Counted from the first letter of the stretch, positions 55,468 through 63,637 are shown. The stretch: DNA of 64,000 nt from Clostridia bacterium (GCA_017444825.1 JAFSVU010000034.1:20756-84755), one strand, 5' to 3'. Numbers and translations are program-made. Notes: generated by a model not told the origin, from the letters alone.

Positions 55468-55498
55468 TGTCCCTTTCGAAAGGATTTTACAACTTATT

Positions 55499-55527
55499 AT
55501 TTTACTATCACATCCGTTATTTTTCAA
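55499..55527 (-). promoter_or_regulatory. Putative promoter of phoH-ybeY
   Basis: On the minus strand TTGAAA (55522-55527) and TAAAAT (55499-55504) with a 17-base spacer, about 32 bases before the GTG chosen for phoH. Confidence 0.55.
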
Positions 55528-55567
55528 TATATTTCCCGTTTTCAAGGTTTCTTCTACGGCGGGAGCC

Positions 55568-55596
55568 TTGACATAGGCTGCGGCCTAAAGTAGAAT
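55568..55596 (+). promoter_or_regulatory. Promoter of the MFS gene with inverted repeat in the spacer
   Basis: TTGACA (55568-55573) and TAGAAT (55591-55596), 17-base spacer. The spacer contains TAGGC-TGCG-GCCTA (55574-55587), a possible operator. The leader before the ATG would be only about 10 nt, with GGGAGGA at its 3' half. Confidence 0.65.
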
Positions 55597-55613
55597 TTCC
55601 GGCGGGAGGATCC

Positions 55614-56918
55614 ATGTTAAAAAAGGATGAAATAACCGAAAAAAAGTCAGGTCCGCGCTTCACATTCGGTCCCCAGGCAAGGCTCATAGCTCTTTGCTGG
55701 TTTGTCTATACGTTCTCCTACCTTGGCAGGTACAGTTTCAGTTCCAACATAACCAATATCATGGACCGGTTTGGCGTCCTACACGAGGATGCGGGCCTTG
55801 TCACCACGTTCTTTTTCTTCGCCTACGGCGCGGGGCAGTTCATAAACGGCTTACTCTGTAAAAAATACAACAAAAAGATACTGTTCCCTGCGGTCCTGCT
55901 GGTCACGTCGCTCGCGAACATTGCCGTTTTCTCCGGACTCCCCTTTCACGTTATAAAATACGTGTGGCTTATAAACGGCATTGCCCAGTCGGTCCTCTGG
56001 AGCTCCATCGTGAACATACTGACGGAAAACCTCGACGAAAAGCACCTTAAGACCGCCCTGGTAGTTCTGGGTTCCACCACTGCCGTCGGCACGTTCATCA
56101 CCTACTTTGCAAGCTTTCTCTTTACCGAGCTCGGAGATTTCATGCTTATATTCCCCTTCGCCGCGGCGGTACTCCTGGCTGTGGCCGTGACATGGGCAGT
56201 CACTTTTGAACCCACCTGCAGGAGGATAAAAGGAACCAATGCTGTCAGCACCGGAAGCCTGTCCTCCGGGGGGCCTGCGCCGGTTAAGGGAGAAGAACCG
56301 GCGCAGGCTTTCGGGAAAGCCACGAATTCTGCGGGAAAGTTCACAAAAACAATGGTCCTCACGGTGATGGTCTTTGCTCTGTTTGCGGTCATCTGCAATT
56401 TCTTAAAGGACGGCCTACAGACCTGGGTGCCCGGCATGCTGAAGGACATTTACGGGCTTGGCGACAGTGTGGCGATCCTCGTTTCCCTCATATTGCCTCT
56501 CATATCCGGTCTCTGCGGCGCATTCACGGTATTTGCGCAAAAATACATCAAAAATCCGGTACTGCTGACCGCATCATTCTTCACGCTTTGCGTCGGGTTC
56601 TCGGTGCTGCTTAAGGTTTTGATCGGTCTTTCGTTTATCGTGTCGGCATTTATTTTCGCGCTGATATCCTTCATGTCCCACTGCATAAACACATGTATCA
56701 CCGTGGTGATACCGTTCCACTTTAAGAACTCAGGCAGATCGGGGCTTATCTCGGGCATCCTCAACGGTTGCTGCTACGCAGGCTCCACCATAAGCGCCTA
56801 CGGCCTCGGAAGCGCCGCAGATAATTTCGGCTGGGACGCTGCCATCATTCTTTTCGTCGCCCTGTCATCAATTGCGGCCGTCATTGGTTTCGTATCCTTC
56901 CGTCTTTTCAAAAAATAA
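55614..56918 (+). CDS. MFS transporter, organophosphate:phosphate antiporter-like
   Basis: 434 aa with twelve membrane segments in two bundles and a cytoplasmic loop near residues 205-245. The start FVYTFSYLGRYSFSSNITNIM resembles GlpT/UhpT-type members (YxxRxNxS pattern). Both halves have the usual charged loop residues (LLCKKYNKK). Substrate not determinable; sugar phosphate or glycerol phosphate is plausible because glycerol genes lie about 1 to 6 kb away. An unusual perfect 13-bp inverted repeat lies in the central loop coding region. Confidence 0.82.
   Translation: MLKKDEITEKKSGPRFTFGPQARLIALCWFVYTFSYLGRYSFSSNITNIMDRFGVLHEDAGLVTTFFFFAYGAGQFINGLLCKKYNKKILFPAVLLVTSLANIAVFSGLPFHVIKYVWLINGIAQSVLWSSIVNILTENLDEKHLKTALVVLGSTTAVGTFITYFASFLFTELGDFMLIFPFAAAVLLAVAVTWAVTFEPTCRRIKGTNAVSTGSLSSGGPAPVKGEEPAQAFGKATNSAGKFTKTMVLTVMVFALFAVICNFLKDGLQTWVPGMLKDIYGLGDSVAILVSLILPLISGLCGAFTVFAQKYIKNPVLLTASFFTLCVGFSVLLKVLIGLSFIVSAFIFALISFMSHCINTCITVVIPFHFKNSGRSGLISGILNGCCYAGSTISAYGLGSAADNFGWDAAIILFVALSSIAAVIGFVSFRLFKK
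56273..56308 (+). repeat. Perfect 13-bp inverted repeat inside the MFS gene
   Basis: GCCTGCGCCGGTT (56273-56285), a 10-base loop, and AACCGGCGCAGGC (56296-56308). It codes for the central cytoplasmic loop (GGPAPVKGEEPAQAFG, near residues 220-232). Confidence 0.9.
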
Positions 56919-56922
56919 AGAA

Positions 56923-56972
56923 GATCCCGCTTACGGGACTTTTTCAGCCTTTTCGCGGGATCATATTTTTAT
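56923..56972. terminator. Bidirectional terminator between MFS and hydrolase genes
   Basis: GATCCCGC and GCGGGATC arms (56923-56930, 56955-56962), eight pairs with a T-run on either side (ATATTTTTATT on plus, CTTCTTTATTTTTT on minus). It serves two convergent genes. Confidence 0.8.
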
Positions 56973-56989
56973 TACCGGTCAATGCTTTT

Positions 56990-57910
56990 TCAACCGACGA
57001 ACGAGATTATGTCGTATATGACCTCGTCGCGGCAGGTGTCGTTCAGTATCTCGTGCCTGCAGTTTTCGTAAAGCTTCATCCTTACGTTTTTACCGTTATT
57101 AGCCAGGCTGTCGTGCACCTTCGTAACGCCCTTTCCGTAATCGCCCACCGGATCGTCGGCGCCCGATACCAGAAACACCGGCACATCCTCCAGGAAACCC
57201 TTGAACCAGTCACCTGCATTGCAGTTTTTCGTAAGATACATAAGGTCTCTGTAAGCTGAGGCGGTGAAAATGTAAGTGCACCACTTGTCGTGTCTGTATC
57301 TGTCCCTTATCTCCAAGTCCTTCGTGAGCCAGGACCGCTCATCATTCTCGTCTTTAAACCTGTTGTTGTAGGAGCCGAATGCGATGCCTCCCAGCAGCAT
57401 GGAGCGGTGTTTTTCGCCCTTCAGTCCGCCAATGATCTTCGTCAGCACGACGCCAATACCCGCCGCCGGATTAGGTCCGCCGGTACCCATAACGATCAGC
57501 CTGTCGGGCTTTATCACGTCCTTTGCGGCAAGTCTGACGATAAAGGATCCCATGCTGTGGCCAAGGAGATAATACGGAAGCCCGGGATATTCCTTCCTGA
57601 TCTCACCTGCGAACACGCCAACGTCCTCCACAAGCCTTTTCCACCCGTCTTTATGGGCAATGAAACCAAGCTCATCATCGTTTGCAGCAGTTCCGCCGTG
57701 GCCAAGATGGTCATAGCCGAATACAAGGAAACCCTCCTTCCTCATGCGGTCCATAAAATAGTCGTACCTTGCTATATACTCAGTCATGCCGTGCACAACG
57801 TGAAAGAGTCCCTTGGGCTCACCTTCGGGGAGATACACTCTGCCATTTAGCATATGCACACCGTCACTCGAAAGGACCTTTTTCTCAATAAAACCTGCCT
57901 CAGCTGCCAT
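56990..57910 (-). CDS. Alpha/beta hydrolase, monoacylglycerol lipase-like
   Basis: 306 aa from ATG at 57908-57910 with GGAGG six bases upstream. HVVHGMTEYIARYDYFMDRM, FGYDHLGHGGT, LGHSMGSFIVRL (Ser nucleophile), VSGADDPVGDYG (acid) and ENCRHEILND (His) match the Serine aminopeptidase S33/monoacylglycerol lipase group. Cytosolic, without a signal. Downstream of glpK across array C; released glycerol would feed glpK. That link is inference. Confidence 0.87.
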   Translation of the reverse strand: MAAEAGFIEKKVLSSDGVHMLNGRVYLPEGEPKGLFHVVHGMTEYIARYDYFMDRMRKEGFLVFGYDHLGHGGTAANDDELGFIAHKDGWKRLVEDVGVFAGEIRKEYPGLPYYLLGHSMGSFIVRLAAKDVIKPDRLIVMGTGGPNPAAGIGVVLTKIIGGLKGEKHRSMLLGGIAFGSYNNRFKDENDERSWLTKDLEIRDRYRHDKWCTYIFTASAYRDLMYLTKNCNAGDWFKGFLEDVPVFLVSGADDPVGDYGKGVTKVHDSLANNGKNVRMKLYENCRHEILNDTCRDEVIYDIISFVG

Positions 57911-57927
57911 GTAAAACCTCCTGACAC

Positions 57928-58016
57928 TCATTACCTGTTGCTTTTACCTATATTTACTTTATTTAAACCCTATTACTTATTACTTTATTACCTATTACTT
58001 TTTACTTTGTCCGGCA
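57928..58016 (-). repeat. Heptamer array C after glpK
   Basis: Minus-strand reading begins with GGGGTGCCGGACAAAGTAA, four or more heptamers of type GTAATAA and GTAATAG, then degraded copies toward the hydrolase. It starts within 10 nt of the glpK stop and runs to just before the hydrolase's Shine-Dalgarno. Confidence 0.75.
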
Positions 58017-58021
58017 CCCCT

Positions 58022-59506
58022 TTATTTAAATGCTCTGCACGCTTCGACCGCGCACTTCCACCCCTTGACCTTCATGTTCCTCTCGCTCTCGTCGATCTCC
58101 GGGATGTATTCCTTCTCCGTTCTTACCCTTACGGCCACCTCTCTTCTGGTCTTCCAGAAGCCCGTGGTAAGCCCCGCAAGGAAAGCTGCGCCGAGAGCCG
58201 TAGCTTCGTTATTGGCGGGTTTTGCAACTTTCACGTTTGAAAGATCAGCCTGGAACTGAAGCAGGAAGCCGTTCGCGGCCGCACCTCCGTCGACTTTAAG
58301 AGTAAGAGGTCTCTGCCCCATGTCGGCGGTGATCGAAAGAACGAGGTCATTGGTTTGGTAGGCAATGGACTCGATGGCTGCCCGGACTATCTCCGCCTTT
58401 CCCGTGGCCCCGGTTATTCCGAAAAAGCTTCCCCTTGCATCCATGTCCCAATAGGGAGCTCCAAGACCCGCAAATGCCGGAACTATGTAGGCACCTTTTG
58501 TGGAGCCGGCCTGCTTTGCGAGAACCTCTGTCTCTGCGGCGTTTTTGATGAGGCCCAGCCGGTCCCTCAGCCATTTAACGATTGCGCCGCCAATGAACAC
58601 ACTGCCCTCAAGAGCATACTGTGGCTCTTCGCCTTCGATGGTGGCTGCGATGGTGGTGACCAGGCCGTTCTCACTTTTTACGGGCACGTTCCCCGTGTTG
58701 ACGAGAAGAAAGCACCCTGTTCCGTATGTATTCTTCATTTCGCCCGCTTTCCAGCAGCACTGCCCGAAAAGAGCGGCCTGCTGATCGCCCGCAACACCTG
58801 CGATGGGGATGCTAAAGCCCGATATGTCGGCCATACCGTAAACCCTACCGCTGGGGAGCACATCCGGAAGCATGGACCTCGGAACATCAAACATTTCAAG
58901 GAGCCTGTCGTCCCACGAAAGGGTATGGATATTGAAAAGCATGGTGCGGGAGGCATTGGTCATGTCGGTCGCGTGGACCTTTCCGCCCGTAAGATTCCAG
59001 ATGAGCCAGGTGTCCACAGTTCCGAAAAGAAGATTTCCCTGTTCCGCCTCTTCTCTGGCGTTTGGGACGTTGTCGAGTATCCATTTTATCTTGGTCGCGC
59101 TGAAATAGGCATCAAGCTTCAGCCCCGTGGCCTCCGTGATATAATCCGAATAACCAAGGGCCTCTATCTTTTCGCATAAGGGAGCTGTCCTTCTGCACTG
59201 CCAGACAATGCCGTTGCAGACGGGTTTGCCGGTGTTTTTGTTCCAGACTATGGTCGTTTCACGCTGGTTTGTGATGCCGATAGCGGCTATCTCTTCGGGA
59301 TCTATACCGCCGGAGGTTATCGCCTTCGTTATGGACTTCATCTGTTTTTCGATTATTTCTTCGGGGTCCTCCTCCACCCAGGCGGGATGGGGAAAAAACT
59401 GTCTCAGCTCATATTGACCAAACGATACAGCCGCGCAGTCAGCGTCAAAGATGATACTTCTGCAACTGGTGGTACCTTCATCTATAGCAAGAATATACTT
59501 TTTCAA
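58022..59506 (-). CDS. glpK: Glycerol kinase
   Basis: 494 aa, standard. ATP-dependent phosphorylation of glycerol to glycerol-3-phosphate. Motifs are AIDEGTTSCRSIIFD, ITNQRETTIVWNKNTG, GTGCFLLVNTG and DGGAAANGFLLQFQADL. The H-x-H phosphorylation region was not checked. Divergent from the FAD-dehydrogenase gene set. Confidence 0.97.
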   Translation of the reverse strand: MKKYILAIDEGTTSCRSIIFDADCAAVSFGQYELRQFFPHPAWVEEDPEEIIEKQMKSITKAITSGGIDPEEIAAIGITNQRETTIVWNKNTGKPVCNGIVWQCRRTAPLCEKIEALGYSDYITEATGLKLDAYFSATKIKWILDNVPNAREEAEQGNLLFGTVDTWLIWNLTGGKVHATDMTNASRTMLFNIHTLSWDDRLLEMFDVPRSMLPDVLPSGRVYGMADISGFSIPIAGVAGDQQAALFGQCCWKAGEMKNTYGTGCFLLVNTGNVPVKSENGLVTTIAATIEGEEPQYALEGSVFIGGAIVKWLRDRLGLIKNAAETEVLAKQAGSTKGAYIVPAFAGLGAPYWDMDARGSFFGITGATGKAEIVRAAIESIAYQTNDLVLSITADMGQRPLTLKVDGGAAANGFLLQFQADLSNVKVAKPANNEATALGAAFLAGLTTGFWKTRREVAVRVRTEKEYIPEIDESERNMKVKGWKCAVEACRAFK

Positions 59507-59555
59507 AAATGTGTCCTCCGTTTGTATTACCGGTCACCTTCGGTCGTCTTTTCAA

Positions 59556-59584
59556 ACTATATCATAATCGGCCTTTTAACTCAA
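59556..59584 (-). promoter_or_regulatory. Promoter of glpK
   Basis: On the minus strand TTGAGT (59579-59584) and TATAGT (59556-59561), 17-base spacer, about 50 bases before the glpK start. Confidence 0.55.
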
Positions 59585-59595
59585 GCCGGGTTTGC

Positions 59596-59627
59596 CCATT
59601 GCCAATGGTTTCATTGGGCCTCATTGG
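59596..59627. promoter_or_regulatory. CATTGG repeat cluster between the divergent glp genes
   Basis: CCATTG-C-CAATGG (59596-59608) is an inverted repeat, followed by TCATTGG at 59611 and 59621, ten bases (one helical turn) apart. Placed between the two promoters' regions, it could be an operator; alternatively it is another instance of the CCAAT-type motif enriched in this window. Confidence 0.4.
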
Positions 59628-59714
59628 TTTCACCCTCCTACAAAGGACTTCTATTCGGGACCTGTTTGTGTTATGATTAGGAAACACATAAACACACGGA
59701 GGTAGCTCTCACTT

Positions 59715-61103
59715 ATGTATGATGTATTGATTATAGGGGCCGGGGTCGTTGGCGGTATGATCGCAAGAGAACTGTCGAAATTCCGGCTTTCAGTCGCCGT
59801 GCTTGAAAAGGAAAACGACGCGGCCAGGGGCGCCACGGGAGCAAACAGCGGCATAGTCCACGCAGGGTTTGACGCAAAAACCGGGACTTTGAAAGCAAAG
59901 CTCAACGTTCTGGGCTGCTCCATGATGGAAAAGACGGCTGCGGAGCTGGGCGTACCATATAAGAGAAACGGCTCCATGGTGGTGGCATTCGACAAAGAGC
60001 AGGACGAAACCGTAAAGGAGCTCTATGCCCGCGGCATTGCCAACGGCGTTTCAAAGCTTTCGATACTGACGGGCGATGAAGCAAGAGCTATTGAGCCCGC
60101 CCTTTCAAAGAACATCACTTCCGCACTTCTTGCGGAGTCTGCAGGCATCATTTGTCCCTACAGCCTCGCTATCGCAGCCCTCGGTTGCGCCATGGACAAC
60201 GGCGTATCTCTGTTCCTGAACACGGAAGTCACCGGGATCGATCGCAATAACAGCAACTATGTTGTTTCCTCTTCGGACGGCAGAACGTTCGAATCAAGAT
60301 TTGTGGTAAACTGCGCAGGGCTCTATTCCGACAAGATAGCGGCTCTTGCAGGTAAAGCGGATTTTTCCGTAAAACCCAGGAGCGGTGAATACATGCTCTG
60401 CGATAAAGACGCAGGCAGCCTCGTATCCCGCACGATATTCAAGGTGCCCACAAAAATGGGCAAGGGCATACTTGTCTCCCCCACTGCCCACGGAAATCTA
60501 ATCCTTGGGCCCACGTCCACCGACATTGGCGATAAAGAAGATAAGCGCACCACTCCGGAAGGCCTTGACGCCATCACCAAAGGAGTTAACGAAAGCGTGG
60601 AAAACGTCCCCCTACGGTCTGTCATCACATCATTCACCGGTCTTCGTGCGGTCGGTTCCACAGGAGACTTCATAATCAATGAAAATGACGGTTTTGTCAA
60701 CTGCGCAGGCATCGAGTCACCGGGTCTCACCAGTGCGCCTGCCATTGCAATCTACGTGAGAAATCTTCTCATTGGCGCGGGAATGGAGCCTGAGCTTAAA
60801 AAAGACTGGCTGCCTGGCCGCAAAATATACAAGGCCGACCCCAAAAAGTACGGAAGGATCATCTGCCGCTGCGAGACGGTCAGCGAAGGTGAGATAATCT
60901 CCGCGATCCGCACAAATCCCCCGGCCACCGACATTGACGGCGTCAAAAAACGCACAAGGAGCGGTATGGGGCGCTGCCAGGGAGGATTCTGCCAGCCCTT
61001 CGTAGCAGAAATACTGGCCCGGGAGCTGGGACTGGACATTCTTGAAATAACCAAATCCGGCAGCGGTTCAGAGCTGCTTTTCGGAAAAACAAAGGAAATC
61101 TGA
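59715..61103 (+). CDS. glpA: FAD-dependent glycerol-3-phosphate dehydrogenase-like protein with [2Fe-2S] domain
   Basis: 462 aa. N-terminal FAD site IIGAGVVGGMIAREL, DAO-type fold with GATGANSGIVHAGFD and GLRAVGSTGDFII. The C-terminal BFD-like [2Fe-2S] domain has CRCETV and GRCQGGFC. GlpA/LhgO-like: oxidises glycerol-3-phosphate or a 2-hydroxyacid; the glpK neighbour favours the former. Co-transcribed with the next two genes. Confidence 0.88.
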   Translation: MYDVLIIGAGVVGGMIARELSKFRLSVAVLEKENDAARGATGANSGIVHAGFDAKTGTLKAKLNVLGCSMMEKTAAELGVPYKRNGSMVVAFDKEQDETVKELYARGIANGVSKLSILTGDEARAIEPALSKNITSALLAESAGIICPYSLAIAALGCAMDNGVSLFLNTEVTGIDRNNSNYVVSSSDGRTFESRFVVNCAGLYSDKIAALAGKADFSVKPRSGEYMLCDKDAGSLVSRTIFKVPTKMGKGILVSPTAHGNLILGPTSTDIGDKEDKRTTPEGLDAITKGVNESVENVPLRSVITSFTGLRAVGSTGDFIINENDGFVNCAGIESPGLTSAPAIAIYVRNLLIGAGMEPELKKDWLPGRKIYKADPKKYGRIICRCETVSEGEIISAIRTNPPATDIDGVKKRTRSGMGRCQGGFCQPFVAEILARELGLDILEITKSGSGSELLFGKTKEI

Positions 61104-61105
61104 AA

Positions 61106-62368
61106 ATGAAAAAAACTGATCTTGTGATAATAGGAGGCGGCCCGGCAGGTCTTGCCGCCGCGGTCTCAGCCTACGAGAACGGAATTAAAGATATATTGAT
61201 CCTCGAGCGCGACGTTGCCCTGGGAGGCATCCTTAACCAATGCATCCATGCCGGCTTCGGTCTTCACAGATTCGGTGAAGAGCTTACCGGGCCCGAGTAC
61301 GCCTCCCGCTACGTCAAAAAAGTGATGGAGCTTGGGATACCCTATAAAACGGGGGCCATGGCGGTGGACCTTACCAAAGACCGCATCGTGACGTATGTGA
61401 GCGAGGATGACGGCAAAGTCGAGATCGAGGCAGGCGCGGTGATACTTGCCATGGGTGCAAGAGAGCGAAGCAGAGGCGCCCTGAACATTCCGGGCACAAG
61501 GCCCGCAGGCGTATACACCGCAGGAACCGCCCAGCGGTACGTTAACATAAAAGGATGCATGCCGGGTAAAAACGTCGTGATACTCGGGTCGGGCGACATT
61601 GGTTTGATAATGGCCAGAAGAATGACCCTTGAAGGCGCGAACGTCAAGGCGGTCTGCGAGCTGCTGCCGTATTCGGGAGGTCTTGCCAGGAACATTGCCC
61701 AGTGTCTGAACGACTTTGGCATCCCCCTTCTCCTCTCCCACACAGTTACCGAGATCCACGGAAAGAGCAGAGTTACAGGAGTCACCATATCCGAGGTGGA
61801 CGCTTCCAGGAAACCGATCCCGGGCACGGAGCAGTACATCGAATGCGACACACTTCTGCTTTCCTGCGGGCTTCTTCCGGAAAACGAGCTCACAAAAAAA
61901 GCTGGCATAAAGATCGACAGGGTGACCGGAGGAGCAGTTGTAAACAGCATGCGTGAGACGTCGGTACCGGGCATTTTTTCCTGCGGAAACGTGCTCCACA
62001 TACATGACCTTGTGGATTACGTGTCAGACGAGGGAGAGGTCTGCGGAATATATGCGGCCGCATTTTTGAAAGACAGGAAAAAGACCCCGTCCGAAGAAAA
62101 CGTCATCACGCTTAAGACCTCAGGAATCGTCCGTTACACCGTTCCCCAGATCATAACGGGAAGAGACAGCGACGTGAGGGTCTTTTTCAGAGTGGGTGAG
62201 AATATGCGGGATGCTTCCATTAAAGTGATCTCCGGGGCTGAGACTCTACTTACCCGAAAGAAAAAGCGTGTCGCACCCGGCGAAATGGAAAACATCACGA
62301 TAACAAAGGAAATGCTCGAAAAAGCAGGCTCCGAGATGATCATAAGTATTACAGGGGAGGAAAAGTGA
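61106..62368 (+). CDS. NAD(P)/FAD-dependent oxidoreductase (GlpB-like partner)
   Basis: 420 aa. FAD site VIIGGGPAGLAAAVSAYENG, a conserved GGILNQCIHAGFG segment, and NAD site VVILGSGDIGLIMARRM. Pairs with the GlpA-like subunit and the DUF1667 protein in a three-gene set widespread in Clostridia and spirochaetes. Begins 2 nt after the upstream stop. Confidence 0.9.
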   Translation: MKKTDLVIIGGGPAGLAAAVSAYENGIKDILILERDVALGGILNQCIHAGFGLHRFGEELTGPEYASRYVKKVMELGIPYKTGAMAVDLTKDRIVTYVSEDDGKVEIEAGAVILAMGARERSRGALNIPGTRPAGVYTAGTAQRYVNIKGCMPGKNVVILGSGDIGLIMARRMTLEGANVKAVCELLPYSGGLARNIAQCLNDFGIPLLLSHTVTEIHGKSRVTGVTISEVDASRKPIPGTEQYIECDTLLLSCGLLPENELTKKAGIKIDRVTGGAVVNSMRETSVPGIFSCGNVLHIHDLVDYVSDEGEVCGIYAAAFLKDRKKTPSEENVITLKTSGIVRYTVPQIITGRDSDVRVFFRVGENMRDASIKVISGAETLLTRKKKRVAPGEMENITITKEMLEKAGSEMIISITGEEK

Positions 62369-62369
62369 C

Positions 62370-62717
62370 ATGGTACAAATGACTTGCATCGTATGCCCTA
62401 TAGGCTGCGCACTGACTGCCGAAAAAGATGAAAACGGCGCTATCAAGGTCACCGGCAATTCCTGCCCCCGCGGCGCAAAATACGCCGAATCTGAGCTTAC
62501 GTTTCCCGTGCGCACAATGACCTCAACTGTGAGGACCGACAAAGGCGAAATGCTGTCCGTCAAAACATCCGCACCGATACCGAAAGACAAGGTCCGTGAT
62601 GCGGCAAAAGCCCTCGCGGGTATAACGGCAAAGTGTCCTGTCAAGATCGGAGACGTGATCGTAAAAGATATCCTGGGCACAGGCTCTGACATCATTGCCA
62701 CGAAAAACATTGAATGA
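62370..62717 (+). CDS. DUF1667 cysteine-rich protein
   Basis: 115 aa. Four cysteines in TCIVCPIGC and GNSCPRGAKYA suggest an iron-sulfur or zinc site. Always found with GlpA/GlpB-like flavoproteins and thought to be the electron-transfer partner. GGAGG nine bases upstream. Last gene of the operon. Confidence 0.9.
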   Translation: MVQMTCIVCPIGCALTAEKDENGAIKVTGNSCPRGAKYAESELTFPVRTMTSTVRTDKGEMLSVKTSAPIPKDKVRDAAKALAGITAKCPVKIGDVIVKDILGTGSDIIATKNIE

Positions 62718-62728
62718 TCAGGGATTAA

Positions 62729-62806
62729 TAAAAAAAGTAATAAGTAAAAGTTAGAGCGGTGCCGGACAAGGTAATAAGTAATAGGTACTAGGTATTAGGT
62801 GCTGCG
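62729..62806 (+). repeat. Heptamer array D after DUF1667
   Basis: Plus-strand reading: GTAATAAGTAAAAG, AGCGGTGCCGGACAAGGTAA, then GTAATAGGTACTAG and AGGTGCTGCGCAC. It begins about 12 nt after the stop and ends before a terminator. The orientation is sense with respect to the upstream gene, as in arrays A, B, C and E. Confidence 0.8.
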
Positions 62807-62853
62807 CACAAGACTTATATAAATATCCGGGCAATGTCCGGAATCATTATTCC

Positions 62854-62878
62854 GGGGGGCCTTCGCCCCCTTATTCTT
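62854..62878 (+). terminator. Terminator of the glp FAD-dehydrogenase operon
   Basis: GGGGGC-CTTC-GCCCCC stem (62855-62870) followed by TTATTCTT. Immediately preceded by and partly overlapping another stem (CCGGAAT...ATTCCGG). Confidence 0.75.
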
Positions 62879-62985
62879 CTGAAAAGCAGGTATGGTAGGA
62901 CTCGTCAATGGCGGCTGTTGACGATTGCCTTGACCATTGGCGAGTGCTTCCAGGACCTGCTAAACAATTCAAATCATTTACCACA

Positions 62986-63369
62986 TCATGCGGCTTTTTT
63001 ATCTGCTATCGATTTATTCTCAAGCTTTACTCTGATCGTATTCTGTGCGGCAATAAGCATTCTTTTAAGCGACAGGCACCTGTCTATGATCGGTTGATAA
63101 ACAAATTCATCAATCTTCCCTGACATAAAAAGAAGCTTTAACCACTGTTCGGTTTCGTTTGCCTCTTTCAAAGCAATTTTTAATTTATGTGCAAAATCGG
63201 CCGTGCTCTCTGCGTATACCGCCTCGGCGATATTGGCGCCAATGGACGTCCCCGAATTCAGGATCTGCGATGAAATGTCGTAAACATGTTGTGAATTTAG
63301 CTTGTCCGAAAGCCGAACAATGATCACCGAAAACTCTTCTGACTGAATAACCAATTGACTGTTGCGCAT
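62986..63369 (-). CDS. Four-helix-bundle protein (S23/23S rRNA intervening-sequence family)
   Basis: 127 aa. Helical protein with SEEFSVIIVRLSDKLNSQHV, SGTSIGANIAEAVYAES, ALKEANETEQWLKLL and the C-terminal RMLIAAQNTIRVKL, hallmarks of the S23/TIGR02436 family. Family members are found with intervening sequences in 23S rRNA and, as Avd, with diversity-generating retroelements. Neither partner is visible here. GGAGG upstream of the ATG. Its promoter carries an 18-bp palindrome. Confidence 0.88.
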   Translation of the reverse strand: MRNSQLVIQSEEFSVIIVRLSDKLNSQHVYDISSQILNSGTSIGANIAEAVYAESTADFAHKLKIALKEANETEQWLKLLFMSGKIDEFVYQPIIDRCLSLKRMLIAAQNTIRVKLENKSIADKKAA

Positions 63370-63472
63370 ATTGATTCTCCTCCCTGACCCGGCGGGTCAA
63401 ACCGGCCTGTTATCACCGGTCTTCCTAACGATACTTTCCTTTAAAAAATATAACCAAAACGGCGTCTTCCGA

Positions 63473-63509
63473 CTGATATAATTATATCAGTTTTATCGTA
63501 TTTTTGCAA
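63473..63509 (-). promoter_or_regulatory. Promoter of the S23 gene overlapped by a perfect palindrome
   Basis: On the minus strand TTGCAA (63504-63509) and TATAAT (63481-63486), 17-base spacer. The -10 lies in CTGATATAATTATATCAG (63473-63490), a perfect 18-bp palindrome that could bind a dimeric regulator. Confidence 0.65.
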
Positions 63510-63586
63510 GAAAAATAATAAATAAAGCAGCACAAATTCAAAGAAAATTATTCACAATACGGCAGGATCGAGAACCATCGCCAAGG

Positions 63587-63617
63587 GTCAAGACGAGCGG
63601 CTTTCGCCGCTCTTGAC
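63587..63617. ncRNA. Compact stem structure of unknown role
   Basis: GTCAA and TTGAC form an outer stem; GAGCGGC and GCCGCTC form an inner stem around TTTC, with a 3-base bulge on the 5' side. No coding context or T-run directly after. It may be a small structured RNA or part of a 3' untranslated region; it lies beyond the array E terminator. Confidence 0.35.
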
Positions 63618-63637
63618 GTTGCTCTACGGACGTGCTT

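Larger units (their letters stand above)
62718..62985. other. Intergenic region between DUF1667 and the S23 gene
   Basis: It contains array D, a CCGGAAT-CATT-ATTCCGG stem (62838-62855) and the terminator at 62854-62870. No further open reading frame with a credible start was seen. Confidence 0.6.

Noticed and set aside
62986..63369. Avd protein of a diversity-generating retroelement
   Set aside because: No reverse transcriptase, template repeat or variable repeat is visible in the window.
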